A stretch of 64,000 bases of DNA. Source: Polaromonas sp. A23 (lineage in GTDB: Bacteria > Pseudomonadota > Gammaproteobacteria > Burkholderiales > Burkholderiaceae_C). Positions 1-9,142 of the stretch are shown here, one piece after another. The translations under genes were made by a program, and so were the position numbers. The stretch covers positions 1 to 64,000 of the forward strand of contig NZ_MUNO01000050.1 of the NCBI RefSeq assembly GCF_002001015.1. The letters are read 5' to 3'. The stretch's first letter is position 1. Every line of letters begins with the position of its first letter. Below the pieces are notes generated by a model. The model was not told the DNA's origin and did not search any database. It saw nothing but the letters and a program-made list of their open reading frames with translations.

Positions 1-592
1 CCCCTAACCCCTCCCTCGCCCCGCTGGGCGATGGAGGGGGACTTCATTTGGCCGCGTGTGCTGCTGCCACGTGCAAACATGACGGCCAACGGAATCCGAC
101 CTGACGCGCTTCGCGCGTCAGGTCTCCCTGTACCCGAATTCACTCTCCCACCCGTCGGGCTGGGCCGAGGAGCGCAGCCGAAAGCGGATCAGGGCGAGCG
201 ATTGTCTGAGCGAAGCGAGTTCGAGCTCGACCCCGCTTTCGGCGAGCACCGCAGGTTGCCCGTAGCGCAGCGAAGGGACCCAGACCATCGGGTCGCCTTT
301 CTTTTGGGTACTTTTCTTTGGCGACGCAAAGAAAAGTGCCTCGCCCGCCGGGGCGAGACCCGGCTTGCAGGAAGACCCACAGCCGCACAAGCTTGCACAG
401 GCTTCGACAAGCTCAGCCCGAACGGTGGAAGATGTGGCGTTAGAGAATCGCCTGCATGGATCCCGGATCAAGTCCGGGATGACAAGCCAGATTAATGGAT
501 GATCAAGATGCTATGAATTCAATAGCTGCTTGTGACCGTATCAAAAGGGCAAAAGGCGTATTTGACTAACAGACCCCGAGAAGAACGCTTCC
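1..592. repeat. Mosaic of dispersed intergenic repeats, no convincing gene
   Basis: No convincing coding region. The stretch is a patchwork of elements common as dispersed repeats in proteobacterial genomes. There is an 11-bp-stem hairpin at 99-109/113-123 and another at 310-320/327-337 (arms ACTTTTCTTTG and CAAAGAAAAGT). A GCTTCGACAAGCTCAGCCC-type element lies near 400-428, and a palindrome at 460-467/473-480 (ATCCCGGA/TCCGGGAT). Open frames on both strands translate these repeats into low-complexity peptides of the kind often annotated as hypothetical proteins, and I do not treat them as genes. A repeat A fragment follows at 505-535. Confidence 0.7.
505..535 (-). repeat. Repeat A copy 1 (core only)
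   Basis: Reading the minus strand gives ACAAGCAGCTATTG then AATTCATAGCA. This matches the core of repeat A: GCAGCTAT, a short A/T spacer, then ATAGC. It is a fragment lacking the upstream GGCT/AGCCC hairpin half. Confidence 0.6.
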
Positions 593-1767
<1,175 letters not shown>

Positions 1768-1771
<4 letters not shown>

Positions 1772-2367
1772 GCAAACTCCTGTAGCTGTTGGCGCAGGCT
1801 GCGCCGGGCATAACGCAGTCGGCTCTTGGCGGTTTCAAAACTCACGCCGGTGGTGCTGGCGATGTCTTCAACACTCAGGCCGGCTTCGGCCTGGAGCAAA
1901 AAGGCTTCGCGCTGGTCTGCCGGTAACTGCTCTACCGCGGTGATCAGCGCCTCGGCCTGCTCCCGTGACTGCAACTGGCGCACCGGGCCAAAACCGGAGT
2001 CGGCCGCCAGCGTGTGGGCCAGGCCGTTCTCTTCATCGTCGTCCCCATGGTCGTCCATGCTCGCATGGTTCTTCGCCGTGCGGAAGTGGTCAACCATCCG
2101 GTTGTGCGCGATGGTGAACAGCCAGGTCTTGAAGCGGGCCGTCGGCTGGTAGCTCGCGCCTTGCCGCGCGACGGCAAACCACACATCCTGCAGCAGGTCG
2201 TCGGCCACCGCCTGCACCCGCACACTGCGGAACACATAACGCCACACACCCATTTCATGCCGCGCATAGAGCGCATCGAATGCACTGATATCGCCGCCGG
2301 CGTAGCGCAGCATCAGCGACTCGTCGCTGTCCTGGGCATCGTCGGCGGGCGGTGCGGCACTAGGCAT
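1768..2367 (-). CDS. ECF-type RNA polymerase sigma factor
   Basis: 199 residues from ATG at 2367. Sigma region 2 spans about 25-97, with the core-binding DLLQDVW motif at 57-63 and the -10 recognition segment FKTWLFTIAHNRMVDHFR. An acidic linker (102-115) leads to region 4 at about 146-193, with a helix-turn-helix LSVEDIASTTGVSFETAKSR. The same frame stays open far upstream to 3003, but that extension is low-complexity, antisense to no known domain and overlaps the next gene, so I start at the conserved N-terminus. No strong Shine-Dalgarno is visible, and an ATG at 2376 is an alternative. It is followed without a gap by the ankyrin/transmembrane protein, probably its regulator. Confidence 0.85.
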
Positions 2368-2449
2368 GCCGCACATTAGCACGCCGCAGCACAAGGCTTC
2401 TTCAGGACAGCGGCTCGCCGCAAGGTACCGGAGCGCAGCGAGCGGTCTC

Positions 2450-2550
2450 CCCATCAAGCAGGGGCCGCGGGTCCGGCTTTGCCGGCCCGCACGCGCAGCG
2501 GCCCCCCGGGGGGGCAGGGCGCTACACGCAGTGAGCAACCGTGGGGGCTC
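2450..2550 (+). repeat. Repeat B copy 1
   Basis: GC-rich element with the segments GCAGGGGCCGCGG, CCGGCTTTGCCGG, GCGCAGCGGCCCCC, CGGGGGGGCAG and a terminal GTGGGGGCTC. It aligns along its whole length with the copy at 50131-50243. It separates the secreted-protein gene from the sigma gene and ends at the former's stop codon. Confidence 0.75.
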
Positions 2551-3463
2551 AATAAGGATCAGGCACGTAAGTAGTGTTCCCCGACTGCGGAAACGGGTTG
2601 GGCACCGGCAACTGCACCACTGGTTCGCGGATGATGCCGGCGGCAACCAGGTTCTCTCGGCTGTCATAACGGATGCGGATGATTTCGTTGGGTTGCGCCT
2701 GCAGCCGTGCAAAGCTGGTGTGCGACACCACCGAGGTTTCGCGCTGGCCGTGGGCCGTGCCCAGCTGCGGCGCAGGGCGGGGAGCGGCCGGAGGGGTGTT
2801 GTAGGACTTGGCCAGGCTGTCGGCAGAAGAAGGGGCGCGTTCCGCCTGGGCAGACGATTCGCTGGCGCTGCGATCAGCCAGGCCGGCGCTGCCTGCGGCC
2901 GAGGGTGATGCCGGTGCCGGGGAAGGTACGGGGGCACCGCGCAGCCGACCGTCGAAGTCGTTGCGTGACTCTTCGCGCCGCGAATAGGCCGGCGCCTGGG
3001 CAACCGGCTCGGGCAGCCTTTCGCGAAACAGCGCGACGCCGATCACGCCCACGTTGCCGGGCCGTCCGGTGCGTCCAGCGTAGGAATTACCAACGCCGGA
3101 GAACTCAAAGGCGGCCACTTCGCTGCTGCTTTTGCGCCAGCCGGTCACCGCGTACTGTTGCCAGGGTGAAAACACATAACCAGTCTGCTCCCAGGCTGCG
3201 GTTTCGCCGCTGAGGACGTTGACGCCGTCTACGGTGGTGACAGCCAGCACACGCTCGCCCAGCCGGTTGCGCACCATGATCGAGTATTTCGCGCCGTACT
3301 GGCCCGCCACCCAGTATTCGCCGCGGTGGCGGTACACCGGGAGTGTCGCGCCGGAATGGCGGTCGATCACGGTGACGTCGGCCAGGCTGCCCACGGCATG
3401 GGCCGGCAGGGTGAAGGCGGCGGTAGCCAGTGCCAGGGAAAAGGCAAGAAGGGTGGTTTTCAT
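2549..3463 (-). CDS. Secreted conserved hypothetical protein
   Basis: 304 residues. A clear signal peptide (cleavage probably after AHA, residue 23) precedes a globular region of about 25-150 with many aromatic and Gly residues. A Pro/Ser/Ala-rich segment (about 165-235) and a short conserved-looking tail follow. ATG 3463 has GGAG five bases upstream. I do not recognise the family. The gene is upstream of the ECF sigma factor on the same strand, so a shared envelope-stress role is possible, but the repeat B copy between them may separate transcription. Confidence 0.7.
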   Translation of the reverse strand: MKTTLLAFSLALATAAFTLPAHAVGSLADVTVIDRHSGATLPVYRHRGEYWVAGQYGAKYSIMVRNRLGERVLAVTTVDGVNVLSGETAAWEQTGYVFSPWQQYAVTGWRKSSSEVAAFEFSGVGNSYAGRTGRPGNVGVIGVALFRERLPEPVAQAPAYSRREESRNDFDGRLRGAPVPSPAPASPSAAGSAGLADRSASESSAQAERAPSSADSLAKSYNTPPAAPRPAPQLGTAHGQRETSVVSHTSFARLQAQPNEIIRIRYDSRENLVAAGIIREPVVQLPVPNPFPQSGNTTYVPDPY

Positions 3464-3582
3464 GTGAGCTCCATAAAAAGTAGTGGAGCTGACTGAAACG
3501 AACGGGGTGGGCCGATGGGGTTAAAGGCTGTGAAAAATAATTTCGCCAGAGATAATTTCGGGAGAGACCGGTGGGTCGGAAT

Positions 3583-3638
3583 ACGCTATCAAATAAGTAG
3601 CTGCTGGCGCCCGTATTCAAAGGGCTAGTGGCTGATTT
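3583..3638 (-). repeat. Repeat A copy 2, overlapping the mtfA stop
   Basis: The minus strand reads GCCACTAGCCCTTTG, then ACGGGCGCCAGCAGCTA, then GATAGC. This is a full-length match to repeat A. The last codons and stop of mtfA lie inside it. Confidence 0.8.
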
Positions 3639-4402
3639 ACCTTGAAGAATTGGTCGTACAGCTGCGTCAACGCCGGAAACTCCTGCGTGAAGCGGTCGCG
3701 GTTCACAAAATAGGCTTCGCAAGTCACGGCAAAAAACTCTGCCGGCGCGGTGGCGCCGTAGGCATCCAGCCAGGGCACTTGGCCGCCGAAACGTTCAGCC
3801 ATGGTGACCTGCTCGCGAAAGGCGTCATAGGCAGGTTGCATCACATCGCGCCAGGCGGCGTGCGCCGCGCGCGAGGGCAGCGGCGGGCAACCGTCGGCTG
3901 CGCCGTCACGCATGTCGATCTTGTGGACGAATTCGTGGATCACCACGTTGTAGCCGTGCCCGGCGAGTGCGCCGGCCGAGGCTACGTCCTGCCAGCTCAG
4001 GGTGACCGGCCCGCGGTCCATGGCCTCGCCGGACAGCACTTCGCTGTAGCGGTGCATCACACCGGCCTCGTCCACCATTTCGCGGCGCGCCACCATCTGG
4101 CCCGGATGCACCACGATGCCCACGAAGTCGTCATACCAGCCCAGACCCAGGTGCAGCACCGGCAGGCAGGCCTGCGCGGCGATGGCAATGGCCATGGCGT
4201 CGGTGACCACCAGGCCTTGCGCCCCGCTGAACTCCTTGTGCGCCAGAAACTCGCTGACCAGACCGCGCAAGTGCAGCAGTTGGGCGGCAGATCGTTCTGC
4301 AAGAAACGGGTAATCAGCCAGCATGGCCTGCCAAAGCTTGTCGGGAATGGTTTCAGGGCGCGCACGACGAAGGCCCAGGAGCTGGCGCAAACGCTTGAAC
4401 AT
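3617..4402 (-). CDS. mtfA: MtfA-type zinc peptidase (M90 family)
   Basis: 261 residues, the usual length of MtfA. The zinc-peptidase motif HEFVH is at 156-160, with a downstream AEFFAVTCEAYF segment (about 221-232) supplying the acidic ligand. In Escherichia coli MtfA is a cytosolic peptidase that binds and titrates the glucose repressor Mlc; in this organism the partner is unknown. There is no signal peptide. It is the last gene of a minus-strand operon, 9 bp after lpxH. Its final codons lie within a copy of repeat A. Confidence 0.9.
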   Translation of the reverse strand: MFKRLRQLLGLRRARPETIPDKLWQAMLADYPFLAERSAAQLLHLRGLVSEFLAHKEFSGAQGLVVTDAMAIAIAAQACLPVLHLGLGWYDDFVGIVVHPGQMVARREMVDEAGVMHRYSEVLSGEAMDRGPVTLSWQDVASAGALAGHGYNVVIHEFVHKIDMRDGAADGCPPLPSRAAHAAWRDVMQPAYDAFREQVTMAERFGGQVPWLDAYGATAPAEFFAVTCEAYFVNRDRFTQEFPALTQLYDQFFKVNQPLAL

Positions 4403-4411
4403 GCCGGCGCT

Positions 4412-5218
4412 TTACAGCAATGCGATGCGCCGAAGGCCGCCCGCTGTCAGGCGCAGCACTTCCGCGCGTGGGTGCTGTGCGGCTGCATCCCAGTCGCTGA
4501 GCACCACGCGTGAGTATCCGTGGCCCAGATCGTGCACTGCCGGCTGGTGGGTGTGGCCGTGAATAAGAATGTGTGCCTTGGCTGCCTGCAATTGCTGGAG
4601 CGCGGCACCGCTGTCTACATCGGCGTAGGTGGCGCCCGATTTTTTGCGCGCCTCGCTTTGCTCACGCAGGCCGCGCGCGATGGCCTGGCGTTCTGCCAGT
4701 GGTTTTGCCAGGAAGGCGCGCTGCCAGTCGATGCTTCGTACCTGGCGGCGAAACTGCATGTAGTCCACATCGCCCAGGCACAGCGCATCGCCGTGCGAGA
4801 GCAACCAGCGCTGGTGGTTGAAGTCCAGCACGGTCGGGTCGGCCAGCAGCGTGGTGTTGCAAAGTCCCATCAGGCCTTGGCCCACGAGAAAATCACGGTT
4901 GCCGTGCATGAAAAAGAGGGCCAGCCGGCCCGCAGCCTGACCCATGACGCGGGCACAGTGTTCTTCAAAACTTCCATCGCTTTCTGACGGAGAGACTGCC
5001 AGATCGGTGCCGACGATGTCGTCCCCGACCCAGACTTCAAACAGGTCGCCCAATATGAAGACCGCGTCGGCCGGCGTGCTTTCCATGTAGTGCCGCCAGG
5101 CTTCGAATGTGGCCGGCTCGGCGGACTGCAGGTGCAGGTCGGAAATGAAATCGACCGTGCGCCAGGAGGGCGGAGCCTGAAGCTCTGCAATCCGGGGCAC
5201 GGTCGACGGTATTTTCAC
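4412..5218 (-). CDS. lpxH: UDP-2,3-diacylglucosamine diphosphatase LpxH
   Basis: 268 residues. It hydrolyses UDP-2,3-diacylglucosamine to lipid X and UMP at the inner face of the inner membrane, the fourth step of lipid A synthesis. Calcineurin-like metallophosphatase motifs are all present: SDLHL (D27, H29), GDLFEVW (D58), GNRD (about 106-109), SHGD (141-144) and a C-terminal HGHTH. The family-specific central helical region (FRRQVRSIDWQRAFLAKP) is present. It lies 11 bp after ppiB in the same operon. Confidence 0.95.
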   Translation of the reverse strand: MKIPSTVPRIAELQAPPSWRTVDFISDLHLQSAEPATFEAWRHYMESTPADAVFILGDLFEVWVGDDIVGTDLAVSPSESDGSFEEHCARVMGQAAGRLALFFMHGNRDFLVGQGLMGLCNTTLLADPTVLDFNHQRWLLSHGDALCLGDVDYMQFRRQVRSIDWQRAFLAKPLAERQAIARGLREQSEARKKSGATYADVDSGAALQQLQAAKAHILIHGHTHQPAVHDLGHGYSRVVLSDWDAAAQHPRAEVLRLTAGGLRRIALL

Positions 5219-5229
5219 GGGGCCGGAAA

Positions 5230-5739
5230 TCAGGCCAGTGCGACGGCTTTTTCGATCACCACGTCGGTTTGCGGCACGTCGTCATGAAAGCCCTTGCGGC
5301 CGGTTTTGACGGCAGCAATCTTGTCGACCACATCGTTTCCGCTGACCACTTTGCCAAACACGGCGTAACCCCAGCCGGAGGCATTGGGGGCAGTGTGGTT
5401 CAAGAAGGCGTTGTCCGACACGTTGATGAAAAACTGCGAGCTGGCCGAGTGCGGTGCATTGGTGCGCGCCATGGCCACGGTGTAGTGGTCGTTCTTCAGG
5501 CCGTTGTTGGCCTCGTTCTCGATTTCGCCATCCGTGGGCTTTTGTTTCATGCCGACTTCGAAGCCGCCGCCCTGGACCATGAAGCCCGGGATCACGCGGT
5601 GGAACACCGTGTTGTTGTAATGGCCCTTGCTGACGTAGCTCAGGAAGTTGGCGACCGACTTCGGTGCCTTGTCCTGATCGAGTTCAAGCGTGATGACGCC
5701 GTGGCCTGCAATGTGGAGTTCGACTTTGGGGTTGCTCAT
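5230..5739 (-). CDS. ppiB: Peptidyl-prolyl cis-trans isomerase B (cytoplasmic cyclophilin)
   Basis: 169 residues, a single cyclophilin domain without a signal peptide. Conserved active-site stretches [14 protein letters not shown] (46-59) and ASSQFFINV are present. It catalyses proline isomerisation in folding cytosolic proteins. It lies 6 bp after its periplasmic paralogue, so the two cyclophilins form a tandem pair serving two compartments. Confidence 0.95.
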   Translation of the reverse strand: MSNPKVELHIAGHGVITLELDQDKAPKSVANFLSYVSKGHYNNTVFHRVIPGFMVQGGGFEVGMKQKPTDGEIENEANNGLKNDHYTVAMARTNAPHSASSQFFINVSDNAFLNHTAPNASGWGYAVFGKVVSGNDVVDKIAAVKTGRKGFHDDVPQTDVVIEKAVALA

Positions 5740-5745
5740 GATGGG

Positions 5746-6441
5746 TTACTTAACAAGAGTTGCAGAGTTAATGAGAATGGGTGTTTTGGGCACATCGCTG
5801 GGGAAGGGCCCGCCCGCGCCGGTGGGGGTGGCCTTGATCTTGTTCACAACGTCCATGCCGCTGACGACCTTGCCGAAGACGGTGTAGCCGAACAGCTGCG
5901 GCGCGTTCACCAGTTGGGCGCGTGGCGTATTTTCGTAAACGCGGCCCTGGTACTCAAACTTCGGCACCGGGTCGCCAGGCGGTATCGGCGTGGGGTTCAG
6001 GAAGTCGTTGTCCTTGACGTTGATGAAGAACTGCGAGGATGCTGAATGCGGGTCGTTGGTGCGGGCCATGGCCAGCGTGCCGACGACGTTTTTGTCGCCA
6101 CCCTTGGCCAATGCTTCGCGACCTTCGTGTGGCACGGGTGCGCGGGTTTTCTTTTCGGCGTATTTGGCGTCGTAGCCGCCGCCCTGAACCATGAAGTTCT
6201 CGATCACGCGATGAAAAACCGTGCCGTCGTAGTGCTTGTCTTTCACGTACTGTAGAAAACTCTCGACGGTTTTCGGTGCCTTGTCGGGATAGACCTCGAC
6301 CACAAAATCGCCGGCGCTGGTGGCAAATTTCACCCGGGGTGCACCGGCCGCGCCCTCCGCCCATGCCTGGCTTGCCACCAGGCCCAGTGCCGCCATCATC
6401 AGGCAGGCACGCCGGCCCAGGGTGCTGTTGCTCAAAGTCAT
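5746..6441 (-). CDS. ppiA: Periplasmic cyclophilin-type peptidyl-prolyl isomerase
   Basis: 231 residues. A signal peptide (cleavage after AWA, residue 28) precedes a cyclophilin domain with FHRVIENFMVQGGG and [10 protein letters not shown] 15-20 residue insertion (PTPIPPGDPVPKFEYQG) separates the two halves of the active site compared with ppiB. GGAG lies six bases before the ATG. The start overlaps the stop of the L,D-transpeptidase gene by 4 bp, suggesting coupled synthesis of two periplasmic proteins. Confidence 0.9.
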   Translation of the reverse strand: MTLSNSTLGRRACLMMAALGLVASQAWAEGAAGAPRVKFATSAGDFVVEVYPDKAPKTVESFLQYVKDKHYDGTVFHRVIENFMVQGGGYDAKYAEKKTRAPVPHEGREALAKGGDKNVVGTLAMARTNDPHSASSQFFINVKDNDFLNPTPIPPGDPVPKFEYQGRVYENTPRAQLVNAPQLFGYTVFGKVVSGMDVVNKIKATPTGAGGPFPSDVPKTPILINSATLVK

Positions 6442-7748
6442 CCAATCACTCCTTCAAAAAATATCTTCCACTGCTTGCCCTGGCGCACCCAGTACTGGCG
6501 CCGCACCGGGCCTGTGCGTGAGCCGCTCAGCACTTCGCCAAAGGTTACCACCATGGTGTCGGCGCTGTCGGTCCAGCGCAGGTAGGACAGGTCCTTGAGC
6601 TGTACCGTGCGGCCCGCCCGTTTGTCCACTTCACTGCGGAGCACCGCCGTCCAGTCTGCAAGCGTCTTGCCATAACTGTTGAAGTCGCTGCTGTACAGGC
6701 TGGTCAACATGGCCAGATCACCCCCTGATTTCGCCTGGTGCCAGTTGTTCAGCGCCTCCTCAAAAGACTTGCCATCTGCCTTGGCGCTGTGCGGCGCTAC
6801 CCACTTGAGGCTTTGCGCGATGACGACTGGTGTGGTGCGCACCTCGACCGTCCGGATGATGCGCTCCAGGTCCGGATTGGCCAACACAACGCAGCCGTCA
6901 CTGGCCAGCGGTGCGCGCGAGAACTGGTTGGGCGGGGTGCCGTGCAGCCAGATACCGCCGCCGGTTTTGCCGCGTTTAACGTCCAGCGGGTTGGGGTAAT
7001 TGATGGGCAGGGCACCCGAGCCGTAGAAGTCCTTGAGCGACTTTGGGTCAAGATTGCTGGTGACGAAATAAATTCCCAGAGGCGTGCGCGCGTCGCCTTC
7101 CACGGTTTTTTCGGTGCCTGACTTGCCCAATGAAATGTAATAGTCACCCAGAAGCTTGAGCCCGGTTGGCGTGTTTTCAAACAGATAAAGCCGTGACCGC
7201 GAGGCATCGACGGCAATGGCGTGTTTGTTGCGCGGCGCCAGTGCGAGGAATTGCGACGGGATGGTGCCGGGCGCGGGCCGCTCGCGCAGCGCTTTCAAGC
7301 GCATCAGCGATTCTTGGCGCAGCTCGGCCAGGGTGCTGGCGCCGGCTTTGGCGGTGCTGTCGGAGACGTCGCCGAGCGTGCGCAACGGCCGGGATTGGGC
7401 GGCCAGCAGGTCGCCATAAACCAGCTGCGCTAGCTGGAAGTTGGGGTGGTCATTGACCAATCGCTCGGCTTTGGCCAGTGCTTCGCGCCCTTTGGACTGG
7501 CCCGCGAGTTTGTAGATCTCAATCAGGCGGGCTTCGGCTTCTCCGTCGCGAACCACGGGCCGTGTGGGGATGCGAGCCGGTGATTTGGCATGCCCGTTGG
7601 CTGCTGCCATGCCCGGTTTTCCCGATGAGGTTGATTTTTTTTCCGCATTCTCCGCAAACACGGGGGTTCCACACAGCATAGCCAAGGCCGCGATGACGGA
7701 AGTTGCGGAGGTGGCGGGCGCCCGCGGAATGGAGAGTCGAAAAAACAT
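6438..7748 (-). CDS. L,D-transpeptidase (YkuD) with NTF2-like C-terminal domain
   Basis: 436 residues. A signal peptide ends near residue 32 and a helical region of about 65-155 follows. The YkuD catalytic domain spans about 175-313, with the signature HG (269-270) and SDGCVVLAN containing the nucleophile Cys286. Such enzymes form 3-3 peptidoglycan cross-links or attach proteins to the wall. The last ~105 residues look like a SnoaL/NTF2-like domain and resemble the C-terminus of the TPR protein encoded just upstream, suggesting partnership. The 45-bp gap to that gene and the 4-bp overlap with ppiA indicate an operon. Confidence 0.9.
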   Translation of the reverse strand: MFFRLSIPRAPATSATSVIAALAMLCGTPVFAENAEKKSTSSGKPGMAAANGHAKSPARIPTRPVVRDGEAEARLIEIYKLAGQSKGREALAKAERLVNDHPNFQLAQLVYGDLLAAQSRPLRTLGDVSDSTAKAGASTLAELRQESLMRLKALRERPAPGTIPSQFLALAPRNKHAIAVDASRSRLYLFENTPTGLKLLGDYYISLGKSGTEKTVEGDARTPLGIYFVTSNLDPKSLKDFYGSGALPINYPNPLDVKRGKTGGGIWLHGTPPNQFSRAPLASDGCVVLANPDLERIIRTVEVRTTPVVIAQSLKWVAPHSAKADGKSFEEALNNWHQAKSGGDLAMLTSLYSSDFNSYGKTLADWTAVLRSEVDKRAGRTVQLKDLSYLRWTDSADTMVVTFGEVLSGSRTGPVRRQYWVRQGKQWKIFFEGVIG

Positions 7749-7793
7749 GTCAGTTAGGCGCTGGTAAGTACGCGCCGGCCTCGCCGCCAGTCA

Positions 7794-8861
7794 TTAGCCG
7801 CCCGTGGATTCCCTGACGATAAGCCAGCGCTCGCCGGCTTTGGTCATGTCCAGGGTTTTTCGGCTCGAGATGTGGAGCGTGTCAGCACTGTAGTCTTGTC
7901 TGAATTTCGCGGTGGCCTTGCTGCCGCTGACGTCGACCGAGAGCTCGCTCAGCTTCACGCTGATTTTCGACTTGCCGACGATGCGCGCGCGCCTGTCTTC
8001 TTCCCAGGCCTTGCGGGTCTGCTTGCCGGGCGTGTCAAAGTCCTTGCCATAGGCTGCGAGGTAGGCGTTCATGTCCTTGGCGGACCAGGCGCCGGCCCAG
8101 GCTTTGACAGCGTTTTCCACGTCTTTTCCGGCGGCACTGGCTGCCGCCGTGGGAGCCGGGGCTGCGGGCGCGGGAGTTGGTGTAACAGCGGGGGCTGCTG
8201 GTGCTGCAGCAACTGGCGGTGCGGCAGGCGGTGCGGGCACCACCGCTGGTTTGGCCGGCGCGGCCGGCGCCTGGGCTACCACCGGGGGCGATGCGGGAGC
8301 GGCCGCGGCCGGCTTCTGGTTTTTGGCTTCAGCGCTGAAGAGCGTGCGGATCAGGGCCAGCTTGGGGGGCACGGCGCTGTTGCCACCGTCAAGCTGCAGG
8401 GCCTTGCTATAAGCCTGGCTGGCAAGCTTGGCGTACACGTCGCCGAGGTTTTCATGCGCTGTGGCGTAGCTCGGGTTGGTGCGAATGGCCATTTCCAGGG
8501 CGGCCCTGGCCTTGTCGTACTGGTTCTGACCGGCATAAAGCACAGCCAGATTGTTGTAGGGCTCGGGCAGTTCAGGGTAGTCCTGGGTGATCTTGGTGAA
8601 GGTGGCAATCGCGTCGGCCGGTTTGCCCGCCTCCGTCTGGATCACGCCCTTGATAAAACGCATCTGCGGGTCGCGCGGCTTGGCGGCCAGATACTGGTCG
8701 GCTTTGGCCAGCGCCTGCGGCAGCTGCCCCGAACGCACCAGGGCATTCACGTCGGCGTAGTCGTCGGCGTGCGCAGCCGTGATGAACATGGCTGCCGCCA
8801 GAGCCAGCCAGCGCAGGGCAACGGGAAACGCCCGGGTTGAAGGATAAGCTGACTTGGACAT
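7794..8861 (-). CDS. Exported TPR protein with NTF2-like C-terminal domain
   Basis: 355 residues from ATG 8861, chosen because AGAGGA sits just upstream; a longer frame to 8936 has no such site. Signal peptide 1-32 (AHA cleavage), tetratricopeptide repeats of about 35-190, an Ala/Pro-rich linker of about 195-260 and a C-terminal NTF2-like domain of about 250-355. The final domain (KAWAGAWSAKDMNAYLAAY...) is similar in pattern to the tail of the L,D-transpeptidase encoded next. Probably a periplasmic scaffold for cell-wall enzymes, by inference. It is the first gene of the six-gene envelope operon. Confidence 0.8.
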   Translation of the reverse strand: MSKSAYPSTRAFPVALRWLALAAAMFITAAHADDYADVNALVRSGQLPQALAKADQYLAAKPRDPQMRFIKGVIQTEAGKPADAIATFTKITQDYPELPEPYNNLAVLYAGQNQYDKARAALEMAIRTNPSYATAHENLGDVYAKLASQAYSKALQLDGGNSAVPPKLALIRTLFSAEAKNQKPAAAAPASPPVVAQAPAAPAKPAVVPAPPAAPPVAAAPAAPAVTPTPAPAAPAPTAAASAAGKDVENAVKAWAGAWSAKDMNAYLAAYGKDFDTPGKQTRKAWEEDRRARIVGKSKISVKLSELSVDVSGSKATAKFRQDYSADTLHISSRKTLDMTKAGERWLIVRESTGG

Positions 8862-9142
8862 AATTCCTCTGAAACACATGGGGTGGCAGGTATGAAAGGG
8901 GTACCTGGGAAAAACCGGCGCTACAGTCTGCGGCATGGGTCTTTGCCCGTGCTGGCTATACTGGAAGATTGTATCTGAGGGGTATAGTTTAAGTCCCGGT
9001 GAAAATCACCCTCCGCCTTCCCTGTTGATTGATCTTTCGGAGCAGCTTTCCCCCTTTGCTGATGCACTTGATGACCTGCCTCCTTTCCAGCATCCCCTTC
9101 CGGTTTCGGCGCTTCCAGCCGGACTGAACACCCAGACTTTTC
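8862..9142. other. Divergent intergenic region between the envelope operon and cysS
   Basis: 281 bp that must hold promoters for both directions. I see TATACT-like and TATAGT-like hexamers around 8957-8988 but no convincing -35 partner. No repeat A or B copy and no RNA structure that I can support. Confidence 0.4.

Noticed and set aside
118..471. Minus-strand open frame of 117 codons in the left-edge repeat block
   Set aside because: It is a translation of dispersed repeats and hairpins; other frames on both strands are equally open and no ribosome-binding site is present.
2368..3003. Upstream extension of the ECF sigma factor to 411 residues
   Set aside because: The extension overlaps the secreted-protein gene and repeat B and has no sigma domain; the family N-terminus begins at 2367.
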